64,000 nt of DNA from DASUPK01 sp963747425 (lineage in GTDB: Bacteria > Actinomycetota > Thermoleophilia > Solirubrobacterales > 70-9), in assembly GCA_963747425.1 (NCBI GenBank), contig CAVVFJ010000008.1, positions 682,001 through 746,000 of the forward strand, given 5' to 3'. Of this stretch, positions 27,301-35,558 are shown piece by piece; position 1 is the first letter of the stretch, and each line of letters starts with the position of its first letter. The notes under the pieces are model-generated. The model was not told the DNA's origin, searched no databases, and worked only from the letters and a program-made list of their open reading frames with translations. The position numbers and the translations under genes were made by a program.

Positions 27301-28356
27301 TTGCCGCATGCGGAGGTCCCTGTAGCGTCCGTCTCAGAGCGGGGAAGGCGGTTTCTCGTCCCGGAGGCAACCGGCCCGCTCGAGCAGGGCACCGTGCCCA
27401 CCTTTTCGATACTGATCGCCGCGTACCAGGCGGCTGGCTTTGTGGCAGACGCGGTCAGCTCCGCGCTCGCGCAGACCGTGCCACCGCTTGAGGTGATCGT
27501 CTGCGACGACGGCTCGACTGACGACATCGAGGGAGCGCTCGAGCCCTTTCGGGAGAGGATCGTCCTTATCCGCCGGGATCACCGCGGAGAGGCGGCAACC
27601 AAGAACGTGGCGGCTCGTGCTGCGTCAGGTGAATTCGTCGCGTTCTTGGACGCCGACGACTTCTACATGCCTGAGCGAATCGAGGCCATGGGTGAGCTCG
27701 CCGCCTTGCGTCCCGACCTCGACATCGTGACCACGGACTCACTCCTGGAGCTGGACGGGCAGGTAGTCCGCCGGTATTACGACGAGGACTTCACCTTCGA
27801 GGTGGATGACCAGCGCACGGCGATCCTCGAGCGGTGCTTCATCGCCGGCGCGCTGGCCGTTCGGCGCGAGCGGCTGCTGGAGGTAGGCGGCTTCGACGAA
27901 TCCGTGTACACCAACGATTGGGACTGCTGGATTCGGCTGGTTTTCTCAGGGTCGCGGGCGGGGCTCGTCGACGAGCCGCTGCTTCGCTACCGGCTGCACG
28001 AGGGCGCCCAATCCAGCAATCCCGCGCGGATGGCTCGGGGGCAGGCGGAGACGCTCGCGGTTGCGGCCAGCACGATCGAGCTGACGCATGCCGAGCGTAT
28101 GGTGCTGGCCAGTTCACTTGCAAAGCGACAACGGGCCGCCGAGCTCGAGGAGGCCCGCCTCGCTCTGCTCGAGGGCGCGCCCGACGGGCGTCGACGGTCG
28201 CTCGCCGTGGCTGCGCGTTCGGAAAACACGCTCACCACCAGGATGAAGGCTCTCGCCGGAGCCGTGACGCCCGGGTTGACCCGGCGCCTCCTGGTTTCAC
28301 GCGCCCGTCGGCGCTGGGTTGCCGCGGGTGGCGTGGAGGTCTCGCGTAGGGACTGA
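27301..28356 (+). CDS. Glycosyltransferase family 2 (copy 3 of 3)
   Basis: This 351-residue GT2 is related to the tandem pair at 15.6-17.7 kb. It has FSILIAAYQAAGFVADAVSS, VIVCDDGSTDDIEGAL, the metal motif AFLDADDFYMPERI, and TNDWDCWIRLVFSGSRAGLV with the same C-terminal helical extension. It is more diverged than copies 1 and 2 are from each other. TTG 27301 is taken as the start, and another upstream start cannot be excluded. It is divergent from the deacetylase gene by 94 bp and precedes the secreted glycosidase-like gene by about 80 bp. It probably adds one sugar of the repeat unit. Confidence 0.9.
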   Translation: MPHAEVPVASVSERGRRFLVPEATGPLEQGTVPTFSILIAAYQAAGFVADAVSSALAQTVPPLEVIVCDDGSTDDIEGALEPFRERIVLIRRDHRGEAATKNVAARAASGEFVAFLDADDFYMPERIEAMGELAALRPDLDIVTTDSLLELDGQVVRRYYDEDFTFEVDDQRTAILERCFIAGALAVRRERLLEVGGFDESVYTNDWDCWIRLVFSGSRAGLVDEPLLRYRLHEGAQSSNPARMARGQAETLAVAASTIELTHAERMVLASSLAKRQRAAELEEARLALLEGAPDGRRRSLAVAARSENTLTTRMKALAGAVTPGLTRRLLVSRARRRWVAAGGVEVSRRD

Positions 28357-28434
28357 ACATCCGGCCAAATCGAACAGCCTTCTACTCCCTCTCGCGTCCA
28401 ATGACAGTCGAGGCGGAGCGCTTGGTCCGCGGCC

Positions 28435-30111
28435 GTGCCGATGCCCGGGGGGATGGCGCGGATATGGAACATCGGCATTCCGAGCGGGATCGTGCTCGCC
28501 CTACTGCTGGGGGCGACGAACGCCAGCGCCGCGACCTCCGTAGCGAATCACGTGCGCGTCGCGATTGACAGCAACCCCGACTTCTCGAAGACCTCGGCCT
28601 CGGCCCAGAGGAACAGCTACGTGATCCTGACCGACTCGCAGGTCAGCAAGATGCAACAGCTCAAGGCCGCGAACCCGAACCTCAAGGTCCTCCTCTACAA
28701 GAACCTCAGCGCGAGCCGCGCGGATTGCACCAGCAGCACCAGTGGCTGCGGCACAGGGGTCACCTATCAGCAGGCGGACAGCCAGCACCCCGAGTGGTTC
28801 TTGCAGAACAAGCAGGGAGCCCGCATCAGGTTCAGCGATTACGCGGACCTGTGGGCGATGGACGTCGGCTCGGCGAGCTACCAGGCCCAGTGGGCGGACA
28901 ACGTGATCAACGAGGTGCAGCGCGACGGCTGGGACGGCGTCTTCCTGGACGACACGAATACAACGATGAAGTACCACTACAGCGTTTCGAATATCGCCAA
29001 GTACCCGAGCGATTCTTCGTGGCAGTCGGCGACCCGTTCGGCGCTCGCGGCCATCGGGCCCCGGATCCAGGCCGCCGGTCACCTGGCGATCGCCAACATC
29101 GGCAGCTGGCACGAGTACCCGGCCGTCGGCAACTCATGGCTCGCCTATCTCAACGGCGGGATGCTTGAGCACTTCGCCAAGTGGGGATATTCGGCCGGTA
29201 GCGGCTACGCCGATCAGGGCACCTGGCAGACGATGCTGAACACTGCCAAGTACGCGCAGTCGCAGGGCAAGGTTTTTCTGGGTGTGAGCGACTCGACCAA
29301 CACCGATGCGGCGGCCGCGCGCTATGGATGGGCCACGACCCTCCTTGCGGCGCAGGGGACGGCAGACTTCGCTCTGCATGGCGACTACACCAACGAGCCC
29401 ACCTGGATCCCCGAGTTCGACTACGCGATCGGCCAGCCGACCGAGGCCGAGTCGATTGACTCCAGCGGCGTCCACCGCCGCGTTTTCAGCAAAGGCATCG
29501 TCGTGGTCAATCCGACCGCCGGACAGCGGAGCGCAAGCCTGGGCGGCACCTACAGCGGCTCCGGGCTGACCAACGCCACGAGCGTCACCCTCGCGCCCCA
29601 CAGCGCCTACGTGCTGACGGGGTCAAGCGCCTCGCCACCGCCACCCCCGCCTGCGACCTACACGCTGACGGTCTCGGTCAGGGGCAACGGCTCCGTCACC
29701 GGCGCCGGGATCAACTGCGCCACCGACTGCACCGAGACCTATCCGACCGGGACGGTGGTGAACCTGACCGCGACTCCGGCCACCGGTTCGACCTTCTCGG
29801 GCTGGGGCGGGAGCTGCTCCGGCACCGGCGCCTGCAGCGTGACGATGAGCGCGGCCAGGTCGGTCAGCGCGAGCTTCAGCACTCCGCCGCCGACGAGCAC
29901 GCCACCGCCGACGAGCACGCCACCGCCGACGAGCACGCCACCGCCGACGAGCACGCCACCGCCGACGACCACGCCGCGCGGTCATGCGCACAAGAAGCGG
30001 AAGAGCATGTCAAAGCGTCGGCTCAAGCATCGGAAGTTGAAGCGGCTCAAGCACCGGAAGTTGAAGCAGCTCAAGCACCGGAAGTTGAAGCAGAAGGCGC
30101 GTCGGTCGTAG
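28435..30111 (+). CDS. Secreted GHL15-like putative glycosidase with B-repeat, PPPTST linker and polybasic tail
   Basis: This is a modular secreted protein of up to 558 residues. A signal peptide (IVLALLLGATNASA-A) is followed by a TIM-barrel-like domain of about 360 residues. It resembles the 'hypothetical glycosyl hydrolase 15' family: LKVLLYKNLSASRADC, WAMDVGSASYQAQWADNVI and DGWDGVFLDDTNTTM, whose acidic pair may be catalytic. Next comes a bacterial/InlB-type B-repeat (TLTVSVRGNGSVTGAGINC to SGWGGSCSGTGAC), five PPPTST-type hexapeptides, and a Lys/Arg-rich tail with three LKHRKLK units. The tail could bind an acidic polymer such as the locus product or wall teichoic-like polymers. The start is uncertain among GTG 28435, ATG 28441 and ATG 28453. 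Activity is untested for most of this family. Confidence 0.8.
   Translation: MPMPGGMARIWNIGIPSGIVLALLLGATNASAATSVANHVRVAIDSNPDFSKTSASAQRNSYVILTDSQVSKMQQLKAANPNLKVLLYKNLSASRADCTSSTSGCGTGVTYQQADSQHPEWFLQNKQGARIRFSDYADLWAMDVGSASYQAQWADNVINEVQRDGWDGVFLDDTNTTMKYHYSVSNIAKYPSDSSWQSATRSALAAIGPRIQAAGHLAIANIGSWHEYPAVGNSWLAYLNGGMLEHFAKWGYSAGSGYADQGTWQTMLNTAKYAQSQGKVFLGVSDSTNTDAAAARYGWATTLLAAQGTADFALHGDYTNEPTWIPEFDYAIGQPTEAESIDSSGVHRRVFSKGIVVVNPTAGQRSASLGGTYSGSGLTNATSVTLAPHSAYVLTGSSASPPPPPPATYTLTVSVRGNGSVTGAGINCATDCTETYPTGTVVNLTATPATGSTFSGWGGSCSGTGACSVTMSAARSVSASFSTPPPTSTPPPTSTPPPTSTPPPTSTPPPTTTPRGHAHKKRKSMSKRRLKHRKLKRLKHRKLKQLKHRKLKQKARRS
29884..29973 (+). repeat. Tandem 18-bp coding repeat (five PPPTST-type units)
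   Basis: Five consecutive 18-bp units encode PPPTST four times and then PPPTTT. They form the Pro/Thr linker between the B-repeat and the basic tail of the secreted glycosidase-like protein. The units are almost identical in DNA, which permits slippage and length variation. Confidence 0.95.
30022..30093 (+). repeat. Tandem 24-bp coding repeat (three LKHRKLK units)
   Basis: Three 24-bp units, differing at a couple of bases, encode LKHRKLKR or LKHRKLKQ. They give the secreted glycosidase-like protein a regularly spaced, very basic C-terminal tail. Confidence 0.95.
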
Positions 30112-30132
30112 CGATCCCCCGGAGCGAAGGCC

Positions 30133-31428
30133 TCAGGTGGCTCCGGGCGACCGGTAGTAGTAGCTGCCCTCCCCGGTGGACCCGGCCTTGTTGATCACGA
30201 ATCCGGTCACCTTGGCGTTTGCCATGCCGAGCCGCTTCATCGCCTCGGTCAGCGCCGCGGGGCGCTCCTCCCCGGCCGCGAGGACGAGCACCACGCCGTC
30301 CATCCAGCCGGCCGTGATCCTGGCGTCGCTCACGGGCAGCACCGGCGGGGAGTCGACAAGGATCAGGTCGTAGGAGGTCCGCAGACGCTCGAGCAGGGCT
30401 GGAAACCTGGCCTGGAGCGCTTCGGTTGGATCGATCCGCGACGTGGCGGCGGGAAACACGGTGAGGTTGGCGAAACGGGTCTTTGAGCCGGACTTGCCGC
30501 CCGCGCGTTGTGGCGTCGTCCAGCTGCCGTTCTTGGTGTCGAGCTCGAAAATCTGACCCTGAGCGGGACGGCGCAGGTCGGCGTCGACGATCACGGTCGA
30601 AACCCCCAGGTCGGCGAAGGCCACCCCCAGATTGGCGGTGATCGTCGACTTCCCCTCCGATGGCCCGGCGCTGGTGACCTGGAGCGCGATCGGATTTGTG
30701 CTGTTGGTGAGCTGGATGTTGGTTCGCAGGGAACGGAAGTTCTCCTGGATCTGGATCATCCGTGAGTCGTCCCAGACGATCTGCGGCCTGGCGCGCATCA
30801 GGCGCCGGCTGCGCTCGACCTGCCCGAGCAACGGCAGGGGACTTACCTCGGCCAGATCGTCGGCGTCCGCTATCCGTCGCCGGAATCGGTCGAGCGAAAT
30901 CGCGAGTAGGATCGCCAGGCCGAACCCGACCACCAGAGACGTCCCGATGATCAGCGGCGGGCGGGGTTGGACGGCGCTGGTCGGGACCGATGCGGGACTG
31001 ACGAGCGTCGCGGAGAGGTTCTGGTTGCCCTGCAGCCGATTCAGGAACGCCGTGGCCACCGCGGAAGCCGTGTTCTTGGCGTCGGTGGCGTCATGGGCCC
31101 GATCGCTGATCCGCAGGATCCCTGTCCCGGACTGCGTAGAGGCGCTGACAGTGCCGGTCAGGGGATGTCCGAGGATCTGCTCGGCCTCGCCGCGGACGAC
31201 ATCCGACTCCGCGGTCAGGGCATAGGTGCCGAGGAGCGCCGATAGCGAATCCGCCGAGACGATCCCCTGTGAGCTGATGTCGGGGGTAATCGCGATCGTC
31301 GCCGTCGACTCGTAGGTCGGTTCGCGCTGTGACGCGAAGAGAGCACCCATCACGCCCGCGAGGACGATGACGATCGCGACGAGTACACGCCACTTCCAAA
31401 CGACGGAGAACAGCTCCCGAAGATCCAC
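30133..31428 (-). CDS. Wzc-like chain-length determinant / BY-kinase
   Basis: This 431-residue protein fuses a Wzz-type membrane domain to a bacterial tyrosine-kinase-like ATPase. Two membrane helices, near residues 14-32 (VLVAIVIVLAGVMGALFAS) and 160-178 (LIIGTSLVVGFGLAILLAI), flank an extracellular domain. The cytoplasmic part has Walker A GPSEGKST, Walker A' VIVDADLRRP and Walker B LILVDSPP, and ends in a short tyrosine cluster (SYYYRSPGAT). Such proteins control polymer length and export by cycles of autophosphorylation. The cluster is only three tyrosines, fewer than in E. coli Wzc. The start is GTG 31428. It converges on the glycosidase-like gene with 21 bp between the stops. Confidence 0.92.
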   Translation of the reverse strand: MDLRELFSVVWKWRVLVAIVIVLAGVMGALFASQREPTYESTATIAITPDISSQGIVSADSLSALLGTYALTAESDVVRGEAEQILGHPLTGTVSASTQSGTGILRISDRAHDATDAKNTASAVATAFLNRLQGNQNLSATLVSPASVPTSAVQPRPPLIIGTSLVVGFGLAILLAISLDRFRRRIADADDLAEVSPLPLLGQVERSRRLMRARPQIVWDDSRMIQIQENFRSLRTNIQLTNSTNPIALQVTSAGPSEGKSTITANLGVAFADLGVSTVIVDADLRRPAQGQIFELDTKNGSWTTPQRAGGKSGSKTRFANLTVFPAATSRIDPTEALQARFPALLERLRTSYDLILVDSPPVLPVSDARITAGWMDGVVLVLAAGEERPAALTEAMKRLGMANAKVTGFVINKAGSTGEGSYYYRSPGAT

Positions 31429-31466
31429 GCGGCGCAGTGTATGCGGGAATCAGGAGCCGGCAGGGG

Positions 31467-32552
31467 TCAGCCACGGCCTGCATCTTGACTGGCGAGGCTG
31501 GAGTACAGCCCCAGCCAGTCGCTCACCATTCGCTCGCGCCCGAACGCGGTGCGTCGGCGACGCTGCTCGGCGAGCATTTCCTCTCGTCTGGCGGGGTCGG
31601 TTAGAGCCGCCCGTAGCAGCTCGATGGCAGCAGCTTCGCTTCCCGCGACCTGGGCTGTCCCGAGCAAATCGGAGTTCGGCTCGATGTCGCTTGCGATCAC
31701 CGCGACGTCGTGGGCCATCGCCTGCAGCACGCTCAGCGGATGGCTGTCCCAGGCGGACCAATTGAGAAGCGCCGTGGCCTGTGCCAGCCGCTCAACCGCG
31801 CTGTCTCGATCTATCCACCCGGTCACCTCGATCCCCGCCGCCCTGACGTCGTCCTCCAGCGAGAGATCGGCTCCGGGGCCCCCGATCCAGAGTGTGTCAG
31901 CCAAGTCCGAGATCGCGTTCAGGATCCGTCCACTTTCGCGCGGCCGCCTAGCCGGGACGATCCTTCCCATCGAGACCACGAGAGGTCGCGCCCGAGGTGG
32001 CGGTCGGCGCTTGAGCGAGAGCCGGTCGGGATCGAGGTCGGCGATCCCATTCGGCACTACGACGACTGAGCGGGCGCCTACCCGACGTGCCTGCCGGGCC
32101 TCGGATTCGGAGACCGCGCCGAGCATCGTGACCCGATGTGCGACGAAGCGCTCGGCAAGCCTGTAAGCCATGCGGGTGGCACCGGATTTGGCACTGAGGA
32201 ACGAGTAGCCATGCGGCGTATAAATGGACGGCGCGAACCGGGTGATGCTGACAGCGCCGAGGAGGCCGGCGAACGAGGAGTGCAAGTGGATCACGTCCGG
32301 ACGCCACTCCCTGCAGATTCTCCGCAGCGCGGGTACGGTCCGAACCTGGTTCCCGACCGTCCGACCAGTCCAGGGAAGCTCGATCAGCTCCACCTCGCCC
32401 GGCACCTCAGCCCGCAGATCGGTTGGGGTCTCGGGCCGCTTCCCGTATGCGATTGCCACCGAATGGCCGCGCGCGATCGCCCCCGCCGCGATCGCACAGA
32501 TGATCTCCATCGTGCCCGTGGCGAAGCTCTCGCTCACCTGGAGAATTCGCAT
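31467..32552 (-). CDS. Glycosyltransferase family 4
   Basis: This is a GT4 of about 361 residues. MRILQVSESFATGTMEIICA opens the acceptor domain, which continues with WRPDVIHLHSSFAGLLGAVS and YTPHGYSFLS. The donor domain has VVVVPNGIADLDPDRLSLK, VVSMGRIVPARRP and a weaker donor motif, SAWDSHPLSVLQAMAHDVAV. The usual EX7E is degenerate: Asp-Ser-His replaces the first Glu. I use ATG 32552 since it begins at the first strand; GTG 32579 would add nine residues. It lies 38 bp upstream of the BY-kinase gene on the same strand, so the two probably form one transcript. Confidence 0.88.
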   Translation of the reverse strand: MRILQVSESFATGTMEIICAIAAGAIARGHSVAIAYGKRPETPTDLRAEVPGEVELIELPWTGRTVGNQVRTVPALRRICREWRPDVIHLHSSFAGLLGAVSITRFAPSIYTPHGYSFLSAKSGATRMAYRLAERFVAHRVTMLGAVSESEARQARRVGARSVVVVPNGIADLDPDRLSLKRRPPPRARPLVVSMGRIVPARRPRESGRILNAISDLADTLWIGGPGADLSLEDDVRAAGIEVTGWIDRDSAVERLAQATALLNWSAWDSHPLSVLQAMAHDVAVIASDIEPNSDLLGTAQVAGSEAAAIELLRAALTDPARREEMLAEQRRRRTAFGRERMVSDWLGLYSSLASQDAGRG

Positions 32553-32659
32553 CGGCCGCGTCTGCTCCCGCACCGTCACCGGCGGCAGGATGGCATGCCG
32601 CCCTGCACGGATGCGACGATGCTGAACTTGGCTACGAACCGCGCGCAGCGAAACCGCCT

Positions 32660-34735
32660 GTGAACGAGGCCGAAACCGGCTCGCCGAACCGGTTTGCGTC
32701 GGTGCTGATCCGCAGCCCCGAGGTCATCCCAGGTGCTCTCGCGCTCGCGGTCTTCGTTCTCTGGGCGATCTTCGACGGAGGCGTCTCGCCGACGAGGAGC
32801 TACCCCGGGGCTCTCTTCCTGCTCGGCCTGCTGGTCGCCACCATCTTCGCGTATCGCGGCCGTCTCACGGGCCTTACGCGCGTTGCACTCTGGGCGATCG
32901 GCCTGTTCGCCGTCTTTGCCGCCTGGAACTTCCTCTCGATCACCTGGGCCGACGACCAGGGAGCGGCGTGGGACGGAGCAAATCGATGCCTTCTCTACTT
33001 GACCGTTTTCGTGCTCTTCGCGCTCCTGCCGTGGAGTGCGCGGACCGGCGCCCTGGTGCTCGGTGCCTACGCGGTCGCGATGGCGGCGGTCGCCGCGATC
33101 ACGCTGATCGGGGCCGCCGGGTCGGCGGATCCATCCAGCTATCTGATCTCCGACCGCTTCGCCAGCCCGGCCGGTTACTACAACGCGAACGCCGCCCTCT
33201 TCACCGCGGCCATCTTTCCCGCCCTCCTGCTCGCGTCGCGTCGAGAGGTTCCCTGGCCATTACGCGGGTTGTTGTTGGCCTCGGCCGGCGTCCTGTTCGA
33301 CTTCGCGCTGTTGCCGCAGAGCCGGGGCTGGCTGATCGCGGCACCGCTGGGCCTGATCGCCTATCTGGTGCTCGTCCCGCAGCGGGTACGTTCTGTGATC
33401 GTCCTGGCGCCGCTGGCGGTCGTCGGGGCGCTGTCGGCCTCGCCGCTGCTCGACGTCTTCAACGACGCGGGGACAGGGGGGCTGGAGCCGGCGCTCGACG
33501 GAGCGAGAAACGCGATGCTGATCGGGGCGGCAGCGCTGTTCCTCGCCGGGGCGGTGATTGGCCTGATCGAGGAACGTGTCGAGATCTCGGAGGCGCGCGC
33601 GCGGACGGGAGCGCGCGCGGTCGGAGGTCTGGCCTGGTTGGTCGCACTTGCGGGTGTGATCGCCGCTGTTGCGGTGATCGGGAACCCAGTCTCCTGGGTG
33701 GGTGACCGCTTGCACGACTTCAAGACCGGGCGATCCGAACCCGTGGCCACGGGGTCGCGCCTGGGCCAGGGCCTGGGCAGCAACCGCTACGACTTCTGGC
33801 GCGTGGCGGCCGACGAGTTCACGGCACACCCGGTGGCCGGGGTCGGCTCAGGGAACTTCGCCGAGGACTACGTGAGAGACCGGGAGTCTGACGAGGAACC
33901 TACGGAGGTGCACAACCTTCCACTCTCGGTCCTCTCTCAGACGGGATTGGTAGGCATTCTGATCCTCATCGGCTTTCTGATCGCCTTGTCGATCGGGTTG
34001 GGCAGGGTGCGCCTCCGCTCAGCAGAGCCGCTCGATCGCGCGATCGCCGGAGGCGCGGCAGCAGTCTTCGTCTACGTACTGGTGCATTCGACGGGCGATT
34101 GGTTCTGGTTGTTTCCGGCCATCTGGGCGCCCGTCTTCGCCTGGCTCGGGCTTGGCATGGCGCTCGATCGCGGGCAAGATGCGCAACCGCAGGAGGAATC
34201 GGCAGGACGAAGACGCTGGGGCAGGTTCTTGACCGCGACGGTCGCTGCCACCGCTGCCCTCGCGGCAGTCTCGCTCGTCCTTCCGTGGGTCGCGGCCGTC
34301 GACACCAACCGGGCTGCTCACATCTGGGGTGCAAACCCGCAGAGAGCGTACGAGCTCCTGGATCACTCGGCTGACCTGAACTTCCTGAGCGCGAACCCTT
34401 ACCTGGTCGAGGGGGGAATCGCCTCGAAGTTGAACCAGCCGGACCGGATGAGGGAAGCGTTCTCCAACGCTCTCGAGCGGGACCCGAACAACTGGTACGC
34501 CAACCTCGAGCTGGCGACGCTAGATGCGGTTCAAGGTCACCGGCGGGCGGCTCTCGATCGCCTCCGGCGCGTCGCCGAGCTCAACCCGCGCGAGCCGCTC
34601 ACGGCCCGAGTTCGCCAGGGGCTCCTCAGCGGTCACCCCATCAGCACCGGGGAACTCGACGCGGCGTTCCTCGAGCGCTACTGCTCAGTGCTCGGACGCG
34701 ACGTCGGGCCAACCGGGTGCGTCGCGCGCAGCTGA
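32660..34735 (+). CDS. O-antigen ligase/polymerase (Wzy_C) with C-terminal TPR-like region
   Basis: This 691-residue membrane protein has about a dozen hydrophobic helices (ALALAVFVLWAIFD, LFLLGLLVATIFAY). The conserved Wzy/WaaL extracytoplasmic loop is present (RYDFWRVAADEFTAHPVAGV, then GSGNFAEDYVRDRESDEEPT and VHNLPLSVLSQTGLVG). The last 120 residues form TPR-like helical pairs (REAFSNALERDPNNWYANLE, RAALDRLRRVAELNPREP). It would polymerise or transfer lipid-linked repeats. The frame is intact, in contrast to the paralogous gene at 23453-24782. The start is GTG 32660. A strong terminator follows the stop. It marks the right-hand end of the synthesis genes. Confidence 0.9.
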   Translation: MNEAETGSPNRFASVLIRSPEVIPGALALAVFVLWAIFDGGVSPTRSYPGALFLLGLLVATIFAYRGRLTGLTRVALWAIGLFAVFAAWNFLSITWADDQGAAWDGANRCLLYLTVFVLFALLPWSARTGALVLGAYAVAMAAVAAITLIGAAGSADPSSYLISDRFASPAGYYNANAALFTAAIFPALLLASRREVPWPLRGLLLASAGVLFDFALLPQSRGWLIAAPLGLIAYLVLVPQRVRSVIVLAPLAVVGALSASPLLDVFNDAGTGGLEPALDGARNAMLIGAAALFLAGAVIGLIEERVEISEARARTGARAVGGLAWLVALAGVIAAVAVIGNPVSWVGDRLHDFKTGRSEPVATGSRLGQGLGSNRYDFWRVAADEFTAHPVAGVGSGNFAEDYVRDRESDEEPTEVHNLPLSVLSQTGLVGILILIGFLIALSIGLGRVRLRSAEPLDRAIAGGAAAVFVYVLVHSTGDWFWLFPAIWAPVFAWLGLGMALDRGQDAQPQEESAGRRRWGRFLTATVAATAALAAVSLVLPWVAAVDTNRAAHIWGANPQRAYELLDHSADLNFLSANPYLVEGGIASKLNQPDRMREAFSNALERDPNNWYANLELATLDAVQGHRRAALDRLRRVAELNPREPLTARVRQGLLSGHPISTGELDAAFLERYCSVLGRDVGPTGCVARS

Positions 34736-34755
34736 GTTGCCACCGAGCCGAAAGA

Positions 34756-34788
34756 ACAAAGGTCCCGGCGCAGTGCCGGGACCTTTGT
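34756..34788. terminator. Bidirectional intrinsic terminator
   Basis: ACAAAGGTCCCGGC (34756-34769) and GCCGGGACCTTTGT (34775-34788) form a perfect 14-bp stem with a 5-base loop. The A-rich and T-rich stem ends let it work for both the plus-strand polymerase gene (stop 34735) and the minus-strand LAxTG gene (stop 34811). Confidence 0.9.
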
Positions 34789-34810
34789 AAGGCCGCAAGC
34801 TTCGGTGTGC

Positions 34811-35146
34811 CTACGCGGCAGACTGTCGGCTAACGAAGCGGCTCAGCGCCACCCCGCTTGCGAGCAACACAAGTCCTCCACCCGCAAGCAGCGCGAGGTC
34901 GAGTCCCGTGAACGCAAGCACGCCGTTTCCACTCGTGGCGTTCGTAGAGGCGGTGCCGTCGTTGGTCTTGCCGGCGGTGCCGGCGGGACCGTCGTTGCTC
35001 TTACCACCTTGCGCCGTCTGTCCGGCGACGCCACCCGCGATCCCTTCGTAACCGGTACCCGTACTCTGGGCAAACGCGGCAGGGGCCAGGGCGAGAGCGC
35101 CGACCACCGTAAGAATGGCGACCAGTCGTCTTGTTCCCTTCTTCAC
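34811..35146 (-). CDS. Small secreted LAxTG-motif protein (putative sortase substrate)
   Basis: This 111-residue protein has a signal peptide (MKKGTRRLVAILTVVGALAL then APAAFAQ). A Gly/Thr/Asn-rich spacer of about 50 residues follows. The C-terminus has a typical sorting signal: LAFTG at 77-81, a hydrophobic segment 83-101 and a short tail with arginines (SRFVSRQSAA). LAxTG is the motif preferred by class E sortases in actinobacteria, so the protein is probably attached to the cell wall. No sortase gene is in the window. Because the spacer is very short and low in complexity, it could be a surface spacer or coat protein. It has its own promoter region of about 400 bp and a strong terminator. 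Confidence 0.8.
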   Translation of the reverse strand: MKKGTRRLVAILTVVGALALAPAAFAQSTGTGYEGIAGGVAGQTAQGGKSNDGPAGTAGKTNDGTASTNATSGNGVLAFTGLDLALLAGGGLVLLASGVALSRFVSRQSAA

Positions 35147-35558
35147 TTTGTGCTCTCTCTCGATCAGGCGACTTGCCGCGTTCCGGCCTGCCGCGAATTG
35201 ATGTTCCTGGGCCCGAATCGGACTTCCCCGTAACGACCCTCAGGCTCGATCAGGCTTGACGCATGGTCACACAACGGGCCCCCGTTGCGCCACGTCTGTT
35301 TCGAGTAATAACGAGTGGTCATTTGTCCATCTAATGCCGCCTGGGCTCAAGTTGATGAATCTTCTGGCGACCTCAACGAGCTTAAGCTCGCCTGCGCCAG
35401 ATGCATCCCTTCAAACCCGCAGTGTTCTTTCGGCAAAACCCCCATACTCCGGTACCCAAATTTAGGGACCCGCACAGCACACACTAGACGAGCCGCATGG
35501 ATCGTGCGTGGCGGGGCGCGGAACGGGCGTGCTGTCCAGCCAGCCAAGGGCCTAGATT
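35147..35558. other. 412-bp intergenic region with palindromes, no gene seen
   Basis: This stretch separates the divergent LAxTG gene and a TetR gene. It is lower in GC than its surroundings, and no credible coding frame is visible on either strand. It contains CAACGGG (35272-35278) with CCCGTTG (35281-35287), and a nested palindrome at 35363-35401. It probably holds promoters for both flanking genes, but no convincing paired -35/-10 elements could be assigned. Confidence 0.6.
35363..35401. promoter_or_regulatory. Nested palindrome, candidate operator or structured element
   Basis: A perfect 14-bp palindrome, CGAGCTTAAGCTCG (35377-35390), sits almost concentrically inside a second inverted repeat, TCTGGCG (35363-35369) and CGCCAGA (35395-35401). 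It lies about 160 bp upstream of the TetR start at 35559. Two-fold symmetry at two scales suggests binding by a dimeric or tetrameric regulator, or a cruciform or hairpin. Function is inferred. Confidence 0.4.

Noticed and set aside
29884..30093. Short tandem repeats as a possible CRISPR array
   Set aside because: The repeats are direct, without spacers, and in frame within a secreted protein; they encode PPPTST and LKHRKLK units. No cas genes are present.
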